A stretch of DNA of 64,000 nucleotides from Pseudomonas sp. JQ170C. Lineage in GTDB: Bacteria > Pseudomonadota > Gammaproteobacteria > Pseudomonadales > Pseudomonadaceae. Both the position numbers and the translations under genes were made by a program. Each line of letters opens with the position of its first letter. Within the stretch, counting starts at the first letter, position 1. The stretch spans positions 1,320,001-1,384,000 of the forward strand of contig NZ_CP141608.1 in NCBI RefSeq assembly GCF_035581345.1. Reading direction: 5' to 3'. Below are positions 52,806 to 62,659 of the stretch, in pieces. The notes under the pieces are model-generated. The model did no database searches, was not told where the DNA came from, and was given only the letters and a program-made list of their open reading frames with translations.

Positions 52806-53276
52806 TCAGCCAATCTGCGCCGTCTTCGTTTGAATTAGCCTCAGATGCAGCAAGGGATAGGGCTGGCCCATGCCATCCGTTTCCGAGCGTCCGACAACCT
52901 CGAATCCCTGACACAGGTAGAAGCCTACTGCCTGGGTGTTCTGTTCGTTGACGTCGAGTTGAACGGCATTGAGTTCATCAATGGCATAGCGCAGCAAGCG
53001 TTTGCCCAGGCCCTGGCCGCGTGTCGCCGGATCGACGAAAAGCATTTCCACGCGACCGGCGGCAACCCCGGCAAAACCGGTGATCCGTTGGCGGGCATCG
53101 CGACAACAGATCAACATCACTGCATCCAGGTACTGGTTGAGCAGCAGCTCTCGTAACAGGCAGATGTAGCTGTCGGGAAGAAAATCATGGGTAGCGCGCA
53201 CTGACGCTTCCCAGACCCGAGCCAGTTCCGGGTAGTCGTCAAACCTGGGGGTGTGGATGCCGTTGTGCCTGTACAT
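52806..53276 (-). CDS. GNAT-family N-acetyltransferase
   Basis: 156 residues. The acetyl-CoA pyrophosphate loop is RGQGLGKRLL after the VEMLFVDPATRG strand. The C-terminal NEQNTQAVGFYLCQGFEVVG is the motif-B region. It resembles E. coli YjaB-type acetyltransferases (HDFLPDSYI near residue 30). The substrate is unknown. Confidence 0.85.
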   Translation of the reverse strand: MYRHNGIHTPRFDDYPELARVWEASVRATHDFLPDSYICLLRELLLNQYLDAVMLICCRDARQRITGFAGVAAGRVEMLFVDPATRGQGLGKRLLRYAIDELNAVQLDVNEQNTQAVGFYLCQGFEVVGRSETDGMGQPYPLLHLRLIQTKTAQIG

Positions 53277-53315
53277 CGCGTGATCTCCTTGGGCAACAGA
53301 CAGAACGATAGTTGC

Positions 53316-53347
53316 AAAAAAAAGCCCCGCCAGGGACGGCAGGGCTA
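53316..53347 (-). terminator. rimO terminator
   Basis: On the minus strand AGCCCTGCC-GTCCCT-GGCGGGGCT is followed by eight T. It lies 20 bp after rimO and before the GNAT gene. Confidence 0.85.
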
Positions 53348-53365
53348 TTTTTCAGCGGCGTGGCC

Positions 53366-54703
53366 TCAGACGGGCTCAGCCCACAGGTCGTATTCGTCGG
53401 CATCGACGACTTTGCAGCGGACCTTGTCGCCTGGCTTGAAGCCGTGGTCACCGTCGATGAACACGTTGCCATCGATTTCCGGTGCATCGAAGAAGCTGCG
53501 GCCTACCGAGCCTTGTTCTTCGACTTCGTCGATCAGCACTTCGATTTCCCGGCCGATACGCAGTTGCAGGCGGGCGCTGCTGATGGCCTGCTGGTGCGCC
53601 ATGAAGCGGTCCCAGCGATCCTGCTTGATGTCGTCCGGCACTTCGTCCAGGCCCAGGTCATTGGCCGGGGCACCTTCCACTGGCGAGTACTGGAAGCAGC
53701 CGACGCGGTCGAGCTGGGCTTCGGTCAGCCAGTCGAGCAGGTACTGGAAGTCTTCCTCGGTCTCGCCCGGGAAGCCGACAATGAAGGTGGAGCGAATGAT
53801 CAGGTCCGGGCACTGTTCGCGCCATTTCTTGATGCGCGCCAGGGTGCGGTCTTCAAAAGCTGGACGCTTCATCGACTTCAGTACCTTGGGGCTGGCGTGC
53901 TGGAAGGGGATATCCAGATACGGCAGGATCTTGCCGGCCGCCATCAGCGGGATCACGTCGTCTACGTTCGGGTAGGGGTAGACGTAGTGCAGGCGCACCC
54001 AGGCGCCCAGGCTGCTCAAGGCTTCGCACAGTTCGAGCATGCGGGTCTTGACCGGGCGACCGTTCCAGAAGTCGGTCTTGTACTTGACGTCCACGCCGTA
54101 GGCGCTGGTGTCCTGGGAGATCACCAGGATTTCCTTGACCCCAGCCTTCACCAGGCGCTCGGCTTCGCTGAGCACTTCCCCGACCGGGCGGCTGACCAGC
54201 TTGCCGCGCATCGACGGGATGATGCAGAAACTGCAGCTGTGGTTGCAGCCTTCGGAAATCTTCAGGTAGGCGTAGTGGCGCGGGGTCAGCTTGACGCCCT
54301 GTGGCGGCACCAGGTCGATCAGCGGATTGTGGTCCTTGCGTGGTGGTACCACTTGGTGGACGGCAGTGACCACCTGCTCGTACTGCTGCGGGCCGGTGAC
54401 AGCCAATACGCTTGGGTGTACGTCGCGGATATTGCCTTCTTCGACACCCATGCAGCCGGTGACGATGACCTTGCCGTTTTCCTTGATGGCTTCGCCGATC
54501 ACTTCCAGGGACTCGGCCTTGGCGCTGTCGATGAAGCCGCAGGTGTTGACCACCACCACATCGGCATCCTGATAGGTGGGCACGACTTCATAGCCTTCCA
54601 TACGCAGCTGGGTCAGGATGCGCTCGGAATCGACCAGGGCCTTGGGGCAACCCAGGGAAACGAAGCCGACCTTGGGCGTGGTGGGCGTAGGGGTGGTGGA
54701 CAT
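53366..54703 (-). CDS. rimO: Ribosomal protein S12 methylthiotransferase RimO
   Basis: RimO, 445 residues, is a radical-SAM enzyme that methylthiolates an aspartate of ribosomal protein S12. The N-terminal cluster cysteines are C19, C55 and C84. The radical-SAM cluster is C153, C157 and C160 in [14 protein letters not shown] domain closes the protein ([19 protein letters not shown]). It ends in the terminator at 53316-53347. Confidence 0.97.
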   Translation of the reverse strand: MSTTPTPTTPKVGFVSLGCPKALVDSERILTQLRMEGYEVVPTYQDADVVVVNTCGFIDSAKAESLEVIGEAIKENGKVIVTGCMGVEEGNIRDVHPSVLAVTGPQQYEQVVTAVHQVVPPRKDHNPLIDLVPPQGVKLTPRHYAYLKISEGCNHSCSFCIIPSMRGKLVSRPVGEVLSEAERLVKAGVKEILVISQDTSAYGVDVKYKTDFWNGRPVKTRMLELCEALSSLGAWVRLHYVYPYPNVDDVIPLMAAGKILPYLDIPFQHASPKVLKSMKRPAFEDRTLARIKKWREQCPDLIIRSTFIVGFPGETEEDFQYLLDWLTEAQLDRVGCFQYSPVEGAPANDLGLDEVPDDIKQDRWDRFMAHQQAISSARLQLRIGREIEVLIDEVEEQGSVGRSFFDAPEIDGNVFIDGDHGFKPGDKVRCKVVDADEYDLWAEPV

Positions 54704-54905
54704 GACTAACCTCGGTATTGATGAGCTTGCCGGGCAGGTGGGCCGGGCAACCTTTGGTGGGCGTTTGGGGCGCCTCTGATCAAAAAGTGCGCAATTCTAG
54801 CGAGCGCAAAGTCACTTGACCAGCAGAAATGCGACGAACGCTCAGCTATGCTTCGCGGCGATAGGCCTGTGTTTGTCTCAAGAGTCTAGATTGCAGGAGT
54901 AATGG

Positions 54906-56804
54906 ATGGTTCAGGCAAGCAATCAGGCAGAATCCGGGCAATCGGCGGCAAAGCCGATTGGCCTGCTGGTGGCTGCAGTGGGGGTGGTTTACGGCGATAT
55001 CGGCACCAGTCCCTTGTACACCCTCAAGGAAGTGTTCTCCGGTGACTACGGTGTACCGGTGAACCACGACGGGGTACTGGGCATCCTGGCCCTGATCTTC
55101 TGGTCACTGATCTGGGTGGTCTCGATCAAGTACATGGTTTTCATCCTGCGCGCCGACAACCAGGGCGAGGGTGGCACCATGGCGCTCACCGCCCTGGCCA
55201 GGCGTGCGTCGGCGCCTTATCCCAAACTGCGTGCGGTCATGGTGGTGTGCGGCCTGATCGGCGCGGCGCTGTTCTATGGCGACAGCATGATCACCCCGGC
55301 CATTTCCGTGCTGTCGGCCGTTGAGGGTATGGAGTTGGCCTTCGACGGCATTGATCACTGGGTCGTGCCGGTGGCGCTGGTGGTGCTGGTAGGCCTGTTC
55401 CTTATCCAGAAGCACGGCACGGCGCGCATCGGTATTTTCTTCGGACCAGTGATGGTCACCTGGTTCGTGGTGCTGGGGGCGTTGGGCGTGCTTGGCATTC
55501 TCCAGAGCCCTGAAGTGCTCAAGGCGCTCAATCCGATGTGGGCGGTGCGCTTCTTTATTGTCCATCCGGGCATGGGTGTGACGATCCTCGGCGCTGTCGT
55601 CCTGGCCTTGACCGGTGCCGAGGCGCTGTACGCCGACATGGGTCACTTTGGCCGTAAGCCGATTGCCCGGGCCTGGTTCATCCTGGTCCTGCCAGCCCTG
55701 GTGCTCAATTACTTCGGCCAGGGTGCCTTGCTGCTGCAGAACCCTGAAGCGGCGCGCAATCCCTTCTATCTATTGGCGCCGGGCTGGGCGCTGATACCGT
55801 TGGTCGGTCTCTCTACCCTGGCCACGGTGATCGCCTCCCAGGCGGTGATCTCCGGTGCCTTCTCCCTGACACGCCAGGCAATCCAGCTTGGCTACGTGCC
55901 GCGCATGCAGATCCAGCACACCTCCAGCGACGAGCAAGGGCAGATCTACATCGGGGCGGTGAACTGGGCGTTGATGGTCGGTGTGGTCTTGCTGGTGCTG
56001 GGCTTCGAGTCGTCCGGAGCGCTGGCCTCGGCCTATGGGGTGGCGGTGACGGGCACCATGCTGATGACGACGATTCTGGTGTCCACGGTAATGCTGTTGC
56101 TGTGGAAGTGGCCACCGGTGCTGGCGGTGCCCGTGCTGCTCGGCTTCCTGTTTGTCGACGGCTTGTTCTTTGCTGCGAACGTTCCGAAAGTGGTGCAGGG
56201 CGGGGCGTTTCCGGTGTTGGCGGGGTTGGTGTTGTTCGTGCTGATGACCACCTGGAAGCGCGGCAAGCAGATACTGGTCGAGCGCCTGGATGAAGGCAGC
56301 CTGCCGCTGCCGCTGTTTATCGGCAGTATTCGTGTGCAGCCGCCGCACCGGGTCGAGGGCACTGCAGTGTTCCTCACGGCGCGACCGGACGCCGTCCCCC
56401 ATGCCTTGTTGCACAACATGCTGCACAACCAGGTCTTGCACAATCAGGTGGTGCTGCTGACGGTGGTCAGCGAAGACATGCCGCGGGTGCCGGCGCAGCA
56501 GCGTTTCGAGGTCGAGACGTATGGTGAAGGGTTCTACCGGGTGCTGCTGCACTTTGGCTTCATGGACGAGCCGGATGTACCGGCGGCGTTGAAGCTGTGT
56601 CATCTGGAGGGGCTGGACTTCAGTCCGATGCGAACCACGTTCTTCCTGAGTCGCGAGACGGTCATCCCCTCGCGTCTGGTAGGCATGTCGCATTGGCGGG
56701 CGACGCTGTTTGCGTTCTTGTTGAAGAATGCCAACGGCAACCTGCGATTCTTCAACCTGCCGTTGAATCGGGTGATCGAGCTGGGCACTCAGGTCGAGAT
56801 CTGA
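54906..56804 (+). CDS. kup: Low-affinity potassium transport system protein Kup
   Basis: Kup, 632 residues, is a K+/H+ symporter of the inner membrane. It begins after a short cytoplasmic tail with [21 protein letters not shown], the family signature. About 12 membrane helices run to residue 450, and a C-terminal cytoplasmic domain follows. The start ATG lies six bases after AGGAG. A second out-of-frame ATG four bases earlier is not used. Confidence 0.95.
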   Translation: MVQASNQAESGQSAAKPIGLLVAAVGVVYGDIGTSPLYTLKEVFSGDYGVPVNHDGVLGILALIFWSLIWVVSIKYMVFILRADNQGEGGTMALTALARRASAPYPKLRAVMVVCGLIGAALFYGDSMITPAISVLSAVEGMELAFDGIDHWVVPVALVVLVGLFLIQKHGTARIGIFFGPVMVTWFVVLGALGVLGILQSPEVLKALNPMWAVRFFIVHPGMGVTILGAVVLALTGAEALYADMGHFGRKPIARAWFILVLPALVLNYFGQGALLLQNPEAARNPFYLLAPGWALIPLVGLSTLATVIASQAVISGAFSLTRQAIQLGYVPRMQIQHTSSDEQGQIYIGAVNWALMVGVVLLVLGFESSGALASAYGVAVTGTMLMTTILVSTVMLLLWKWPPVLAVPVLLGFLFVDGLFFAANVPKVVQGGAFPVLAGLVLFVLMTTWKRGKQILVERLDEGSLPLPLFIGSIRVQPPHRVEGTAVFLTARPDAVPHALLHNMLHNQVLHNQVVLLTVVSEDMPRVPAQQRFEVETYGEGFYRVLLHFGFMDEPDVPAALKLCHLEGLDFSPMRTTFFLSRETVIPSRLVGMSHWRATLFAFLLKNANGNLRFFNLPLNRVIELGTQVEI

Positions 56805-56814
56805 GGGTTACTGC

Positions 56815-56883
56815 CAGAGCGGGCTTGCGCCGCGATGAGGCTCCTAAAGCGAGCACATCATCGCGGGGCAAGCCCGCTTCTGT
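56815..56883. repeat. Inverted pair of REP elements (REPIN) between kup and acvB
   Basis: AGAGCGGGCTTGCGCCGCGATGA and TCATCGCGGGGCAAGCCCGCTT face each other across about 25 bp. The core is the same as in the accA-tilS pair, with one base differing in the left unit (TTGCG for TTGTC/TTGCC). It lies between the convergent kup and acvB genes. Confidence 0.85.
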
Positions 56884-56889
56884 TTGGGT

Positions 56890-58185
56890 TCAGTTTTGGG
56901 TGGCGACGCTGGTTTTACCCTGGCGGTTCTCGATATCGCCGATCAGGCGCTTGGCCAGGGCCGGGTAGTTTTCGTCGAAGTGATGCCCGCCCGGCAGTTT
57001 CAGGCGCTCGCCCACCGCGGTGTGATCGGTACAGCCGCTTTCATCGGCTTCTTCCTCGCCATAGATGCACACCACCTTGGACGCTGGCAGCTTGGCCATT
57101 TCCGGCCCGGTAGGGGCCTCTTTGCCGGCATTGCCCAGCCAGCCTTCGACTTCAATCTCGAAGCTGCCACTGCGGGCAAAGGCCAGCAGGATCACCGCGT
57201 CGATACGCTTCTGGTCTTCCTCCGGCAGGCGGTTGTAGATGGCGGGCAACACATCGGCGCCGAAGGAGTAGCCGGTCAGTACAAAGCGTTTGGTACCCCA
57301 TTTTTGCCGGTAATGCTGCATCAACTCCGACAGGTCGATTGCGCTCTGTTCGGGTGTCTTGTGTTGCCAGTAGTAGCGCAGGGTGTCGATGCCGACCACC
57401 GGGTAACCCAGTTTGGCCATTTCGCCTGCCACGTCGCGGTCAAGGTCTCGCCAGCCGCCGTCGCCCGATAAGAACAGGGTGACCGTGTCGGTGGTTTGGC
57501 CGGCCGGGACTTCCACCACCGGGATGCTCATGGCGTTGCCGTCTTCACCTACCAGGGCCTGGGTCAGTTGTGCCTTGAGCACCTGAGGCAGGTGAATGTC
57601 GTAGTCGCTGATGCTGGTTTCGGCATTGGGCTGGTCGCGCACGAAGGCGGCGCTGGCGTCATCCGGGTTGTCGTTCCAGGCCACGCTCCAGTGACCATGG
57701 GCGGCCGATTTGGGCAGGGGGGTGGCGCAACCGGGGCGCTCGACGGTGAAATCCACCGAGATGGCCTGGGCCTTGTCGTTACTCTGGTTTGCCAGCCAGC
57801 TCCAGGCTTGTGCAGCGCCTGGGCCGATACCTGCCACCAGGGTTGCCGGGCCGTTGAGCTGCTGCAGGGCTTGCTGCAGGGCGGTTTGCTGCAAGGCGCA
57901 ATCGGCTGGGGGCAGGATGACCTGGACCATCTGCGCTTCACCGCTCTGGCTCAGGTTCAGCAGTTGTTTGTCTGTGAGGGCCTGGTCCTGGGGGACGGCA
58001 ATGGCGACGAGCGCCTTGGCGCGCGAGCCAGGGTTGACCCGGGTCAGGCTGCTGCCATCGCTCAGGGTCAGGTGCTCAAGGCTGGGCTCGGGCGCCGGGC
58101 GCGTCCATAACCAGAAGACCAGGGTAGAGGCGAGCAGGCCCAGGATCAGGATTACCAGTAGGTACAGCCAGTAGCGTCGAATCAT
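56890..58185 (-). CDS. acvB: AcvB/VirJ-type hydrolase, probable aminoacyl-phosphatidylglycerol hydrolase
   Basis: 431 residues with one N-terminal membrane anchor (residues 6-27) and a periplasmic body. The C-terminal alpha/beta-hydrolase half carries FLSGDGGWRDLD (241-244 GDGG) and the nucleophile S307 in LTGYSFGADVLP. The closing LPGGHHFDENYP holds the catalytic histidine. In Agrobacterium the homologue AcvB hydrolyses lysyl-phosphatidylglycerol and is paired with the synthase LpiA. Here it overlaps the mprF stop by 4 bp, the same pairing. Confidence 0.82.
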   Translation of the reverse strand: MIRRYWLYLLVILILGLLASTLVFWLWTRPAPEPSLEHLTLSDGSSLTRVNPGSRAKALVAIAVPQDQALTDKQLLNLSQSGEAQMVQVILPPADCALQQTALQQALQQLNGPATLVAGIGPGAAQAWSWLANQSNDKAQAISVDFTVERPGCATPLPKSAAHGHWSVAWNDNPDDASAAFVRDQPNAETSISDYDIHLPQVLKAQLTQALVGEDGNAMSIPVVEVPAGQTTDTVTLFLSGDGGWRDLDRDVAGEMAKLGYPVVGIDTLRYYWQHKTPEQSAIDLSELMQHYRQKWGTKRFVLTGYSFGADVLPAIYNRLPEEDQKRIDAVILLAFARSGSFEIEVEGWLGNAGKEAPTGPEMAKLPASKVVCIYGEEEADESGCTDHTAVGERLKLPGGHHFDENYPALAKRLIGDIENRQGKTSVATQN

Positions 58186-60827
58186 CAGCGTTTCACCAAT
58201 CCGGTCAGGCCGCCTGCGATCAGGGCGGCAGTATCGGCCAGTGCCACCAATGGATCGAGTCCGGCAGGCACGGCCATGTAGCGGGGTTCCCAGTCGGGCT
58301 GGAATTTGTCCTTGAAGCGGCGCAGGCCCTGGAAGTTGTAGAGCTGCTCGCCACGCTGGAACACCATCGAACCCAGGCGTTGGGTCAGGGGCGCGCCACG
58401 GCGCGGTTGCAGTCCCGACAGGGGCACCATGCCCAGGCTGAAGCGGCCGTAACCCTGGGCCTTATAGTGTTGGATCAGGCCGATCATCATGAATTCCATG
58501 GTCAGCTTCGGCGCCTGGGGGTGGGCGCGCATCAGGTCGAGGCTGGCCAGTTCCCGGCTGTGGGTTTGAAGCAGGTTGGCAAAGGCCACCGGGCGGCCCT
58601 CGAAGCGGATGATTGCGATGGGAAAGTGCTGCAGGTACTCGGGGCTGAAGCGGCCGAGGGAAAAGCCTTTCTCGCGCACGTTCTTGCCGCTCAGCCAGGC
58701 ATCGGAAATGACCTTGAGTTCTTCGAGCGGTGCTTGCCCCGGCTCATGCACTTCCAGGCTCAAGCCGTCGCGCCCGCCGCGATTCCAGGTGTAGCGCAAA
58801 TCCTTCATCTCCTTGCCCTTGGCTTCCAGATCGAAACGGTTGAGATCGACCCGGGCCTCCTCCCCCAACTTGATCGCGGTCAGGCCGATGTCCATGTAGA
58901 ACGGCAGGTTCTCGGCGCGCACCTGGTAGAACACAGGGCGGGCATGGTGAACGTCGCACAGGTCGCGGAACTGCCAGATCATTTCGGCGCGCTTGTGGGG
59001 CGGGCCGATCGGGTCGTACAGGGCGACCAGGCTGCGCCCGCGACGGGCATACATAAGAAAGGCATCATCATCGGGGTGGAACAGCAGGGCCTTGTCGCCG
59101 GTCAGGGCCAGGCCGCCATCGGGCTGGTCCGAAGCCTGGAGAATACGGCTGGCCCGTTGCAGCTCTTCAGCATTGGGCAAGTGGATCACCGGGCGTGCGG
59201 TGCGCAGCAACCAGGTCAATGCAACCACCACCAGCAATACCGCGCTACCCAGTGCCGAGCGCAGCCCGCGTGGCGCGTCGGCATCCAGGGTGAATTGCCA
59301 CCACAGTTGATGGCTGTAGGGCACGTCCTGATAAGCGAACAGCAACAGCCAGATCGAGGCGCCAATGACGCACGCACTGGCTGCCAGGTAAACCGGTGAG
59401 AACGGCAGTTCCAGCAGGCGGCTAGGGCGATAGAACGAGCGGCGAAACAAGGCCAGCAGGCAGGCTGTGAAGGTGAGGATGGTGGCTTCTTCCCAGTCGA
59501 AACCCTTGAGCAGCGAGAGCAGGGCGCCCACCAGCAGCAAGATGGTGGTCAGCATCCAGGCGGCAGACAGGCGTCGGCGCAGGCCTTGGGCCAGCAGGAG
59601 GCACAGCACGCCTATCAGGCTGGCGCCAAAATGCGAGGCGTCAATCAGCCGATGGGGGATAAGAAAACCCAGGTGCTCCAGGCGCCCATCGATTTCCGGC
59701 GTGGCGCCGGAGAAAAGCAGGACCACGCCGGAGAGGAACACCAGCACTGCCAGCACCGGTGCCGCCAACCCGGAAGCGGCCTTGATGGCCTGGCGAGCAA
59801 CGATAAAGCGTTGAGCTTCATTCACCAGCAGTACCACGCAGGCCAGCAGCAATGGCATGACCACGTAGATCAAGCGGTACAGCAACAGTGCGGCCGCCAG
59901 CGGCGCAGCGCCAAGCTGATCGGCGAAGGCGGCCAGTAGAATCGCTTCAAACACCCCGACGCCGCCAGGAACATGGCTAAGCACGCCGGCGGCCAACGCC
60001 AGCAGGTACACCAGCAGGAAGGCCCCGAAGGGCGGCGCTTCAGGCAGCAGCAGGTACAGCACGGTCGCGGCAGCGGCAACGTCCAGGGCGGTGATCAGGA
60101 GTTGCAACAAGGTCAGGCGGGCGCCGGGCAGGCTCAAGGTGCGTCGACCCACGCGTATCAGCAGGCTGTCTACCCGGGGTTGTTCCGGCAGGCGTCGGCG
60201 GTAAAGGCCGTAGACCAGCAGTGCGGCCAGCCCCAATACCGTTAGCGCAATCCCGGCCAGCAGGGATGGGGGCATGTGCAGCGCGATGGCTGTAGCGGGC
60301 AGGTTGCTCAATGTCGCCAGGGCGGCCAGCGGTGGTAGCGCGCAGCCCAGTGACAGGCTGGCGAACAGAGTCATGCGCGCCACTTCGGCAGCCCCGACAC
60401 CCTGTCGGGCATACAGCCGGTAACGCACTGAGCCACCGGAGAGCAGCGACAAGCCGATGGCGTTACCAATGGCAAAGGCGCTGAAGCCCCCCATGATCAG
60501 TGTGCGGGCGGGCAGATCGACAGCGGCGTAGCGGCTGGCCGACCACTCGTAACCCAGCAGGATAATGAAGCCAACGACCGTAGCTAGCACTGCTCCGGCC
60601 AGGGCAGAGGGGGGCACGCTGAGCAGCGAGTCATGCAGGGCGTAGATGTCCAGCTCGCTCAACAGGTGACGGCAGGCGATCAGGGCAATGGTGAACAGCA
60701 ACAAGGTGACGGCCAGGCCGATCGGTTGCCGGTAGCGGCTCACGCGGTCAAGCCAGCGCAGGTGCTGGACGGCATTGGGCAATGCAGTGGTGACGGGAGT
60801 TTCTGTTTCAGACGTCTGGGTGCGCAT
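58185..60827 (-). CDS. mprF: Phosphatidylglycerol aminoacyltransferase/flippase MprF
   Basis: 880 residues. The N-terminal two thirds hold about 14 membrane helices (flippase and synthase membrane parts). The C-terminal DUF2156 domain (about 540-850) transfers an amino acid from tRNA to phosphatidylglycerol; FHPDDDAFLMYARRGRS and LTMEFMMIGLIQHYKAQG are recognisable. In pseudomonads the product is often alanyl-phosphatidylglycerol, which reduces binding of cationic peptides. The residue added here cannot be read from the sequence. The ATG at 60827 is preferred to a TTG before it. Confidence 0.9.
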   Translation of the reverse strand: MRTQTSETETPVTTALPNAVQHLRWLDRVSRYRQPIGLAVTLLLFTIALIACRHLLSELDIYALHDSLLSVPPSALAGAVLATVVGFIILLGYEWSASRYAAVDLPARTLIMGGFSAFAIGNAIGLSLLSGGSVRYRLYARQGVGAAEVARMTLFASLSLGCALPPLAALATLSNLPATAIALHMPPSLLAGIALTVLGLAALLVYGLYRRRLPEQPRVDSLLIRVGRRTLSLPGARLTLLQLLITALDVAAAATVLYLLLPEAPPFGAFLLVYLLALAAGVLSHVPGGVGVFEAILLAAFADQLGAAPLAAALLLYRLIYVVMPLLLACVVLLVNEAQRFIVARQAIKAASGLAAPVLAVLVFLSGVVLLFSGATPEIDGRLEHLGFLIPHRLIDASHFGASLIGVLCLLLAQGLRRRLSAAWMLTTILLLVGALLSLLKGFDWEEATILTFTACLLALFRRSFYRPSRLLELPFSPVYLAASACVIGASIWLLLFAYQDVPYSHQLWWQFTLDADAPRGLRSALGSAVLLVVVALTWLLRTARPVIHLPNAEELQRASRILQASDQPDGGLALTGDKALLFHPDDDAFLMYARRGRSLVALYDPIGPPHKRAEMIWQFRDLCDVHHARPVFYQVRAENLPFYMDIGLTAIKLGEEARVDLNRFDLEAKGKEMKDLRYTWNRGGRDGLSLEVHEPGQAPLEELKVISDAWLSGKNVREKGFSLGRFSPEYLQHFPIAIIRFEGRPVAFANLLQTHSRELASLDLMRAHPQAPKLTMEFMMIGLIQHYKAQGYGRFSLGMVPLSGLQPRRGAPLTQRLGSMVFQRGEQLYNFQGLRRFKDKFQPDWEPRYMAVPAGLDPLVALADTAALIAGGLTGLVKR

Positions 60828-60999
60828 CAATCACCTCGTGGGTGGTGAGCGCCAGGATGAACGTATCCAGCCAAGGTACCAATCCCTATGGAAAGTAGTG
60901 GCCGCTATGATCGGGCCGCTGCCTGCATTGAGGATAGTTAAAGAATATTTATGTTGCCGCCGCAGGAGGGCCGAAGGGGAGTTGCTGAATCGCAGATGC

Positions 61000-61031
61000 A
61001 AAAAAGGCCACTTTTTGCAAAGTGGCCTTTT
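61000..61031 (-). terminator. Terminator of the first initiator tRNA gene
   Basis: Minus-strand stem AAAGGCCACTTT / AAGTGGCCTTTTTT-like pairing around a GCAAA loop, with T run, 9 bp after the tRNA end. Confidence 0.8.
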
Positions 61032-61039
61032 CTGTTGTT

Positions 61040-61116
<77 letters not shown>

Positions 61117-61129
61117 TCTGATGTGGCGG

Positions 61130-61157
61130 ATTCTACAGCGTTTGGGAAAGCTGTCAA
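61130..61157 (-). promoter_or_regulatory. Promoter of the first initiator tRNA gene
   Basis: On the minus strand TTGACA (61157-61152), a 16-bp spacer and TAGAAT (61135-61130), 14 bp before the tRNA 5' end. Confidence 0.8.
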
Positions 61158-61210
61158 CGCTTAATTGTTGATTTACAATAATTTTCTGCCTGGGCACTTT
61201 CTTCAGGCAA

Positions 61211-61242
61211 AGAAAAAGGCCACTCGTTAGAGTGGCCTTTCT
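61211..61242 (-). terminator. Terminator of the second initiator tRNA gene
   Basis: Stem AAAGGCCACTC / GAGTGGCCTTT with a four-base loop and a T-rich end on the minus strand, 8 bp after the tRNA. Confidence 0.85.
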
Positions 61243-61249
61243 TTGAATC

Positions 61250-61326
<77 letters not shown>

Positions 61327-61339
61327 CCTGTGAGATCGA

Positions 61340-61367
61340 ATTCTACAGTGATGCGCTGGAGTGTCAA
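61340..61367 (-). promoter_or_regulatory. Promoter of the second initiator tRNA gene
   Basis: Minus strand TTGACA (61367-61362), 16 bp, TAGAAT (61345-61340). The elements and spacing are identical to those of the first copy, so promoter, gene and terminator were duplicated together. Confidence 0.8.
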
Positions 61368-61460
61368 GCGCTGATTTAAAGAAATCCTTTTTTCTTCAAA
61401 TGCTTAGCGCGATCGATGGGTGCTGCAGGGCAGCTGCGCCGGGGCTTGCAGGGTAAAAAT

Positions 61461-61476
61461 GTGTATGTTTATCCAG
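61461..61476. promoter_or_regulatory. LexA-like box upstream of dinB
   Basis: GTG-TATGTTTATC-CAG differs from the CTG-N10-CAG rule at one base and keeps the TAT and AT-rich centre. It lies 74 bp before the dinB start. LexA control of dinB is known in related species; binding here is uncertain. Confidence 0.45.
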
Positions 61477-61549
61477 TGCCTGTGGTGCGTATGGCGTATC
61501 GGAATGAGATACTGCCTACATAACCTGCCAACTGTGCCTACGATTGACG

Positions 61550-62614
61550 ATGTCCCAGCGCAAGATCATCCACATAGATTGCGACTGCTTTTATGCCGCC
61601 ATTGAAATGCGCGACGACCCGCGTCTGGCCGGGCGTCCGTTGGCAGTGGGAGGGTCGGCTGAGCGGCGTGGGGTGATTGCCACCTGCAACTATGAAGCGC
61701 GTGCCTATGGCGTGCGTTCGGCGATGTCGTCCCGGCACGCCCTCAATCTCTGTCCTGATCTGCTGATCGTCAAGCCGCGCATGGATGCCTATAAAGAAGC
61801 ATCGCGCGAGATCCATGCGATTTTTCGCGACTACACCGATTTGATCGAGCCGTTGTCACTGGATGAGGCCTACCTGGATGTGTCGGACAGTTCATGGTTT
61901 GCGGGCAGCGCCACGCGCATCGCCGCCGACATCCGTCGCCGGGTGGCCCAGCAACTGCACATCACCGTGTCGGCCGGTGTGGCGCCGAACAAGTTCCTGG
62001 CCAAGATCGCCAGCGACTGGCGCAAGCCCAATGGCTTGTTTGTGGTGACGCCTGATCAAGTCGAGGATTTTGTCGCAGCGTTACCGGTCAGCAAGTTGCA
62101 CGGAGTAGGCAAGGTGACTGCCGACAAGCTCGGCCGCCTGGGCATCATCAATTGCCTGGACTTGCGTGACTGGACGCGCTTGGCCCTGGCCCGTGAATTC
62201 GGCAGTTTTGGCGAGCGGTTGTGGGGGCTGGCGCGAGGAATCGACGATCGCCCTGTGCACAACGACAGTCGCAGGCAGTCGGTGAGTGTTGAAAACACCT
62301 ACGACACAGACTTGCCCGACCTGGCCAGTTGCCTGGAGAAACTGCCTGAGCTGCTGGAAACCCTGGCGGGGCGCATGGCCCGTATCGATGACAGCTACCG
62401 GCCGGGCAAGCCATTCGTCAAAGTGAAGTTTCACGACTTTACCCAGACCACCCTTGAGCAAGCCGGGGCAGGGCGGGACCTTGGCAGTTACCAGCTATTG
62501 CTGAGCCAGGCGTTCGCTCGGGGGAGCAAGCCGGTACGGTTGTTGGGGATCGGCGTGCGTTTGCAGGATTTGCGCGGTGGTCATGAACAGCTGGAGTTGT
62601 TTGGCCGCGACTGA
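61550..62614 (+). CDS. dinB: DNA polymerase IV
   Basis: DinB, 354 residues, is a Y-family translesion polymerase. Catalytic acids are D10 (IHIDCDCFYAAIE) and D105-E106 (PLSLDEAYLD). The steric-gate region and helix-hairpin-helix (LHGVGKVTADKLGRLG) follow. The C-terminus ends GGHEQLELFGRD, a likely clamp-binding motif (QLELF). The ATG at 61550 is preferred to a TTG 6 bp earlier. Confidence 0.96.
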   Translation: MSQRKIIHIDCDCFYAAIEMRDDPRLAGRPLAVGGSAERRGVIATCNYEARAYGVRSAMSSRHALNLCPDLLIVKPRMDAYKEASREIHAIFRDYTDLIEPLSLDEAYLDVSDSSWFAGSATRIAADIRRRVAQQLHITVSAGVAPNKFLAKIASDWRKPNGLFVVTPDQVEDFVAALPVSKLHGVGKVTADKLGRLGIINCLDLRDWTRLALAREFGSFGERLWGLARGIDDRPVHNDSRRQSVSVENTYDTDLPDLASCLEKLPELLETLAGRMARIDDSYRPGKPFVKVKFHDFTQTTLEQAGAGRDLGSYQLLLSQAFARGSKPVRLLGIGVRLQDLRGGHEQLELFGRD

Positions 62615-62616
62615 AT

Positions 62617-62647
62617 AAAAAAACGCCAGCAAGCTGGCGTTTTTCAA
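62617..62647. terminator. Bidirectional terminator between dinB and the lipoprotein gene
   Basis: Stem AAAACGCCAGC / GCTGGCGTTTT with an AA loop and A/T runs on both sides, serving the two convergent genes. Confidence 0.88.
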
Positions 62648-62659
62648 GTGCGGGGGAAC

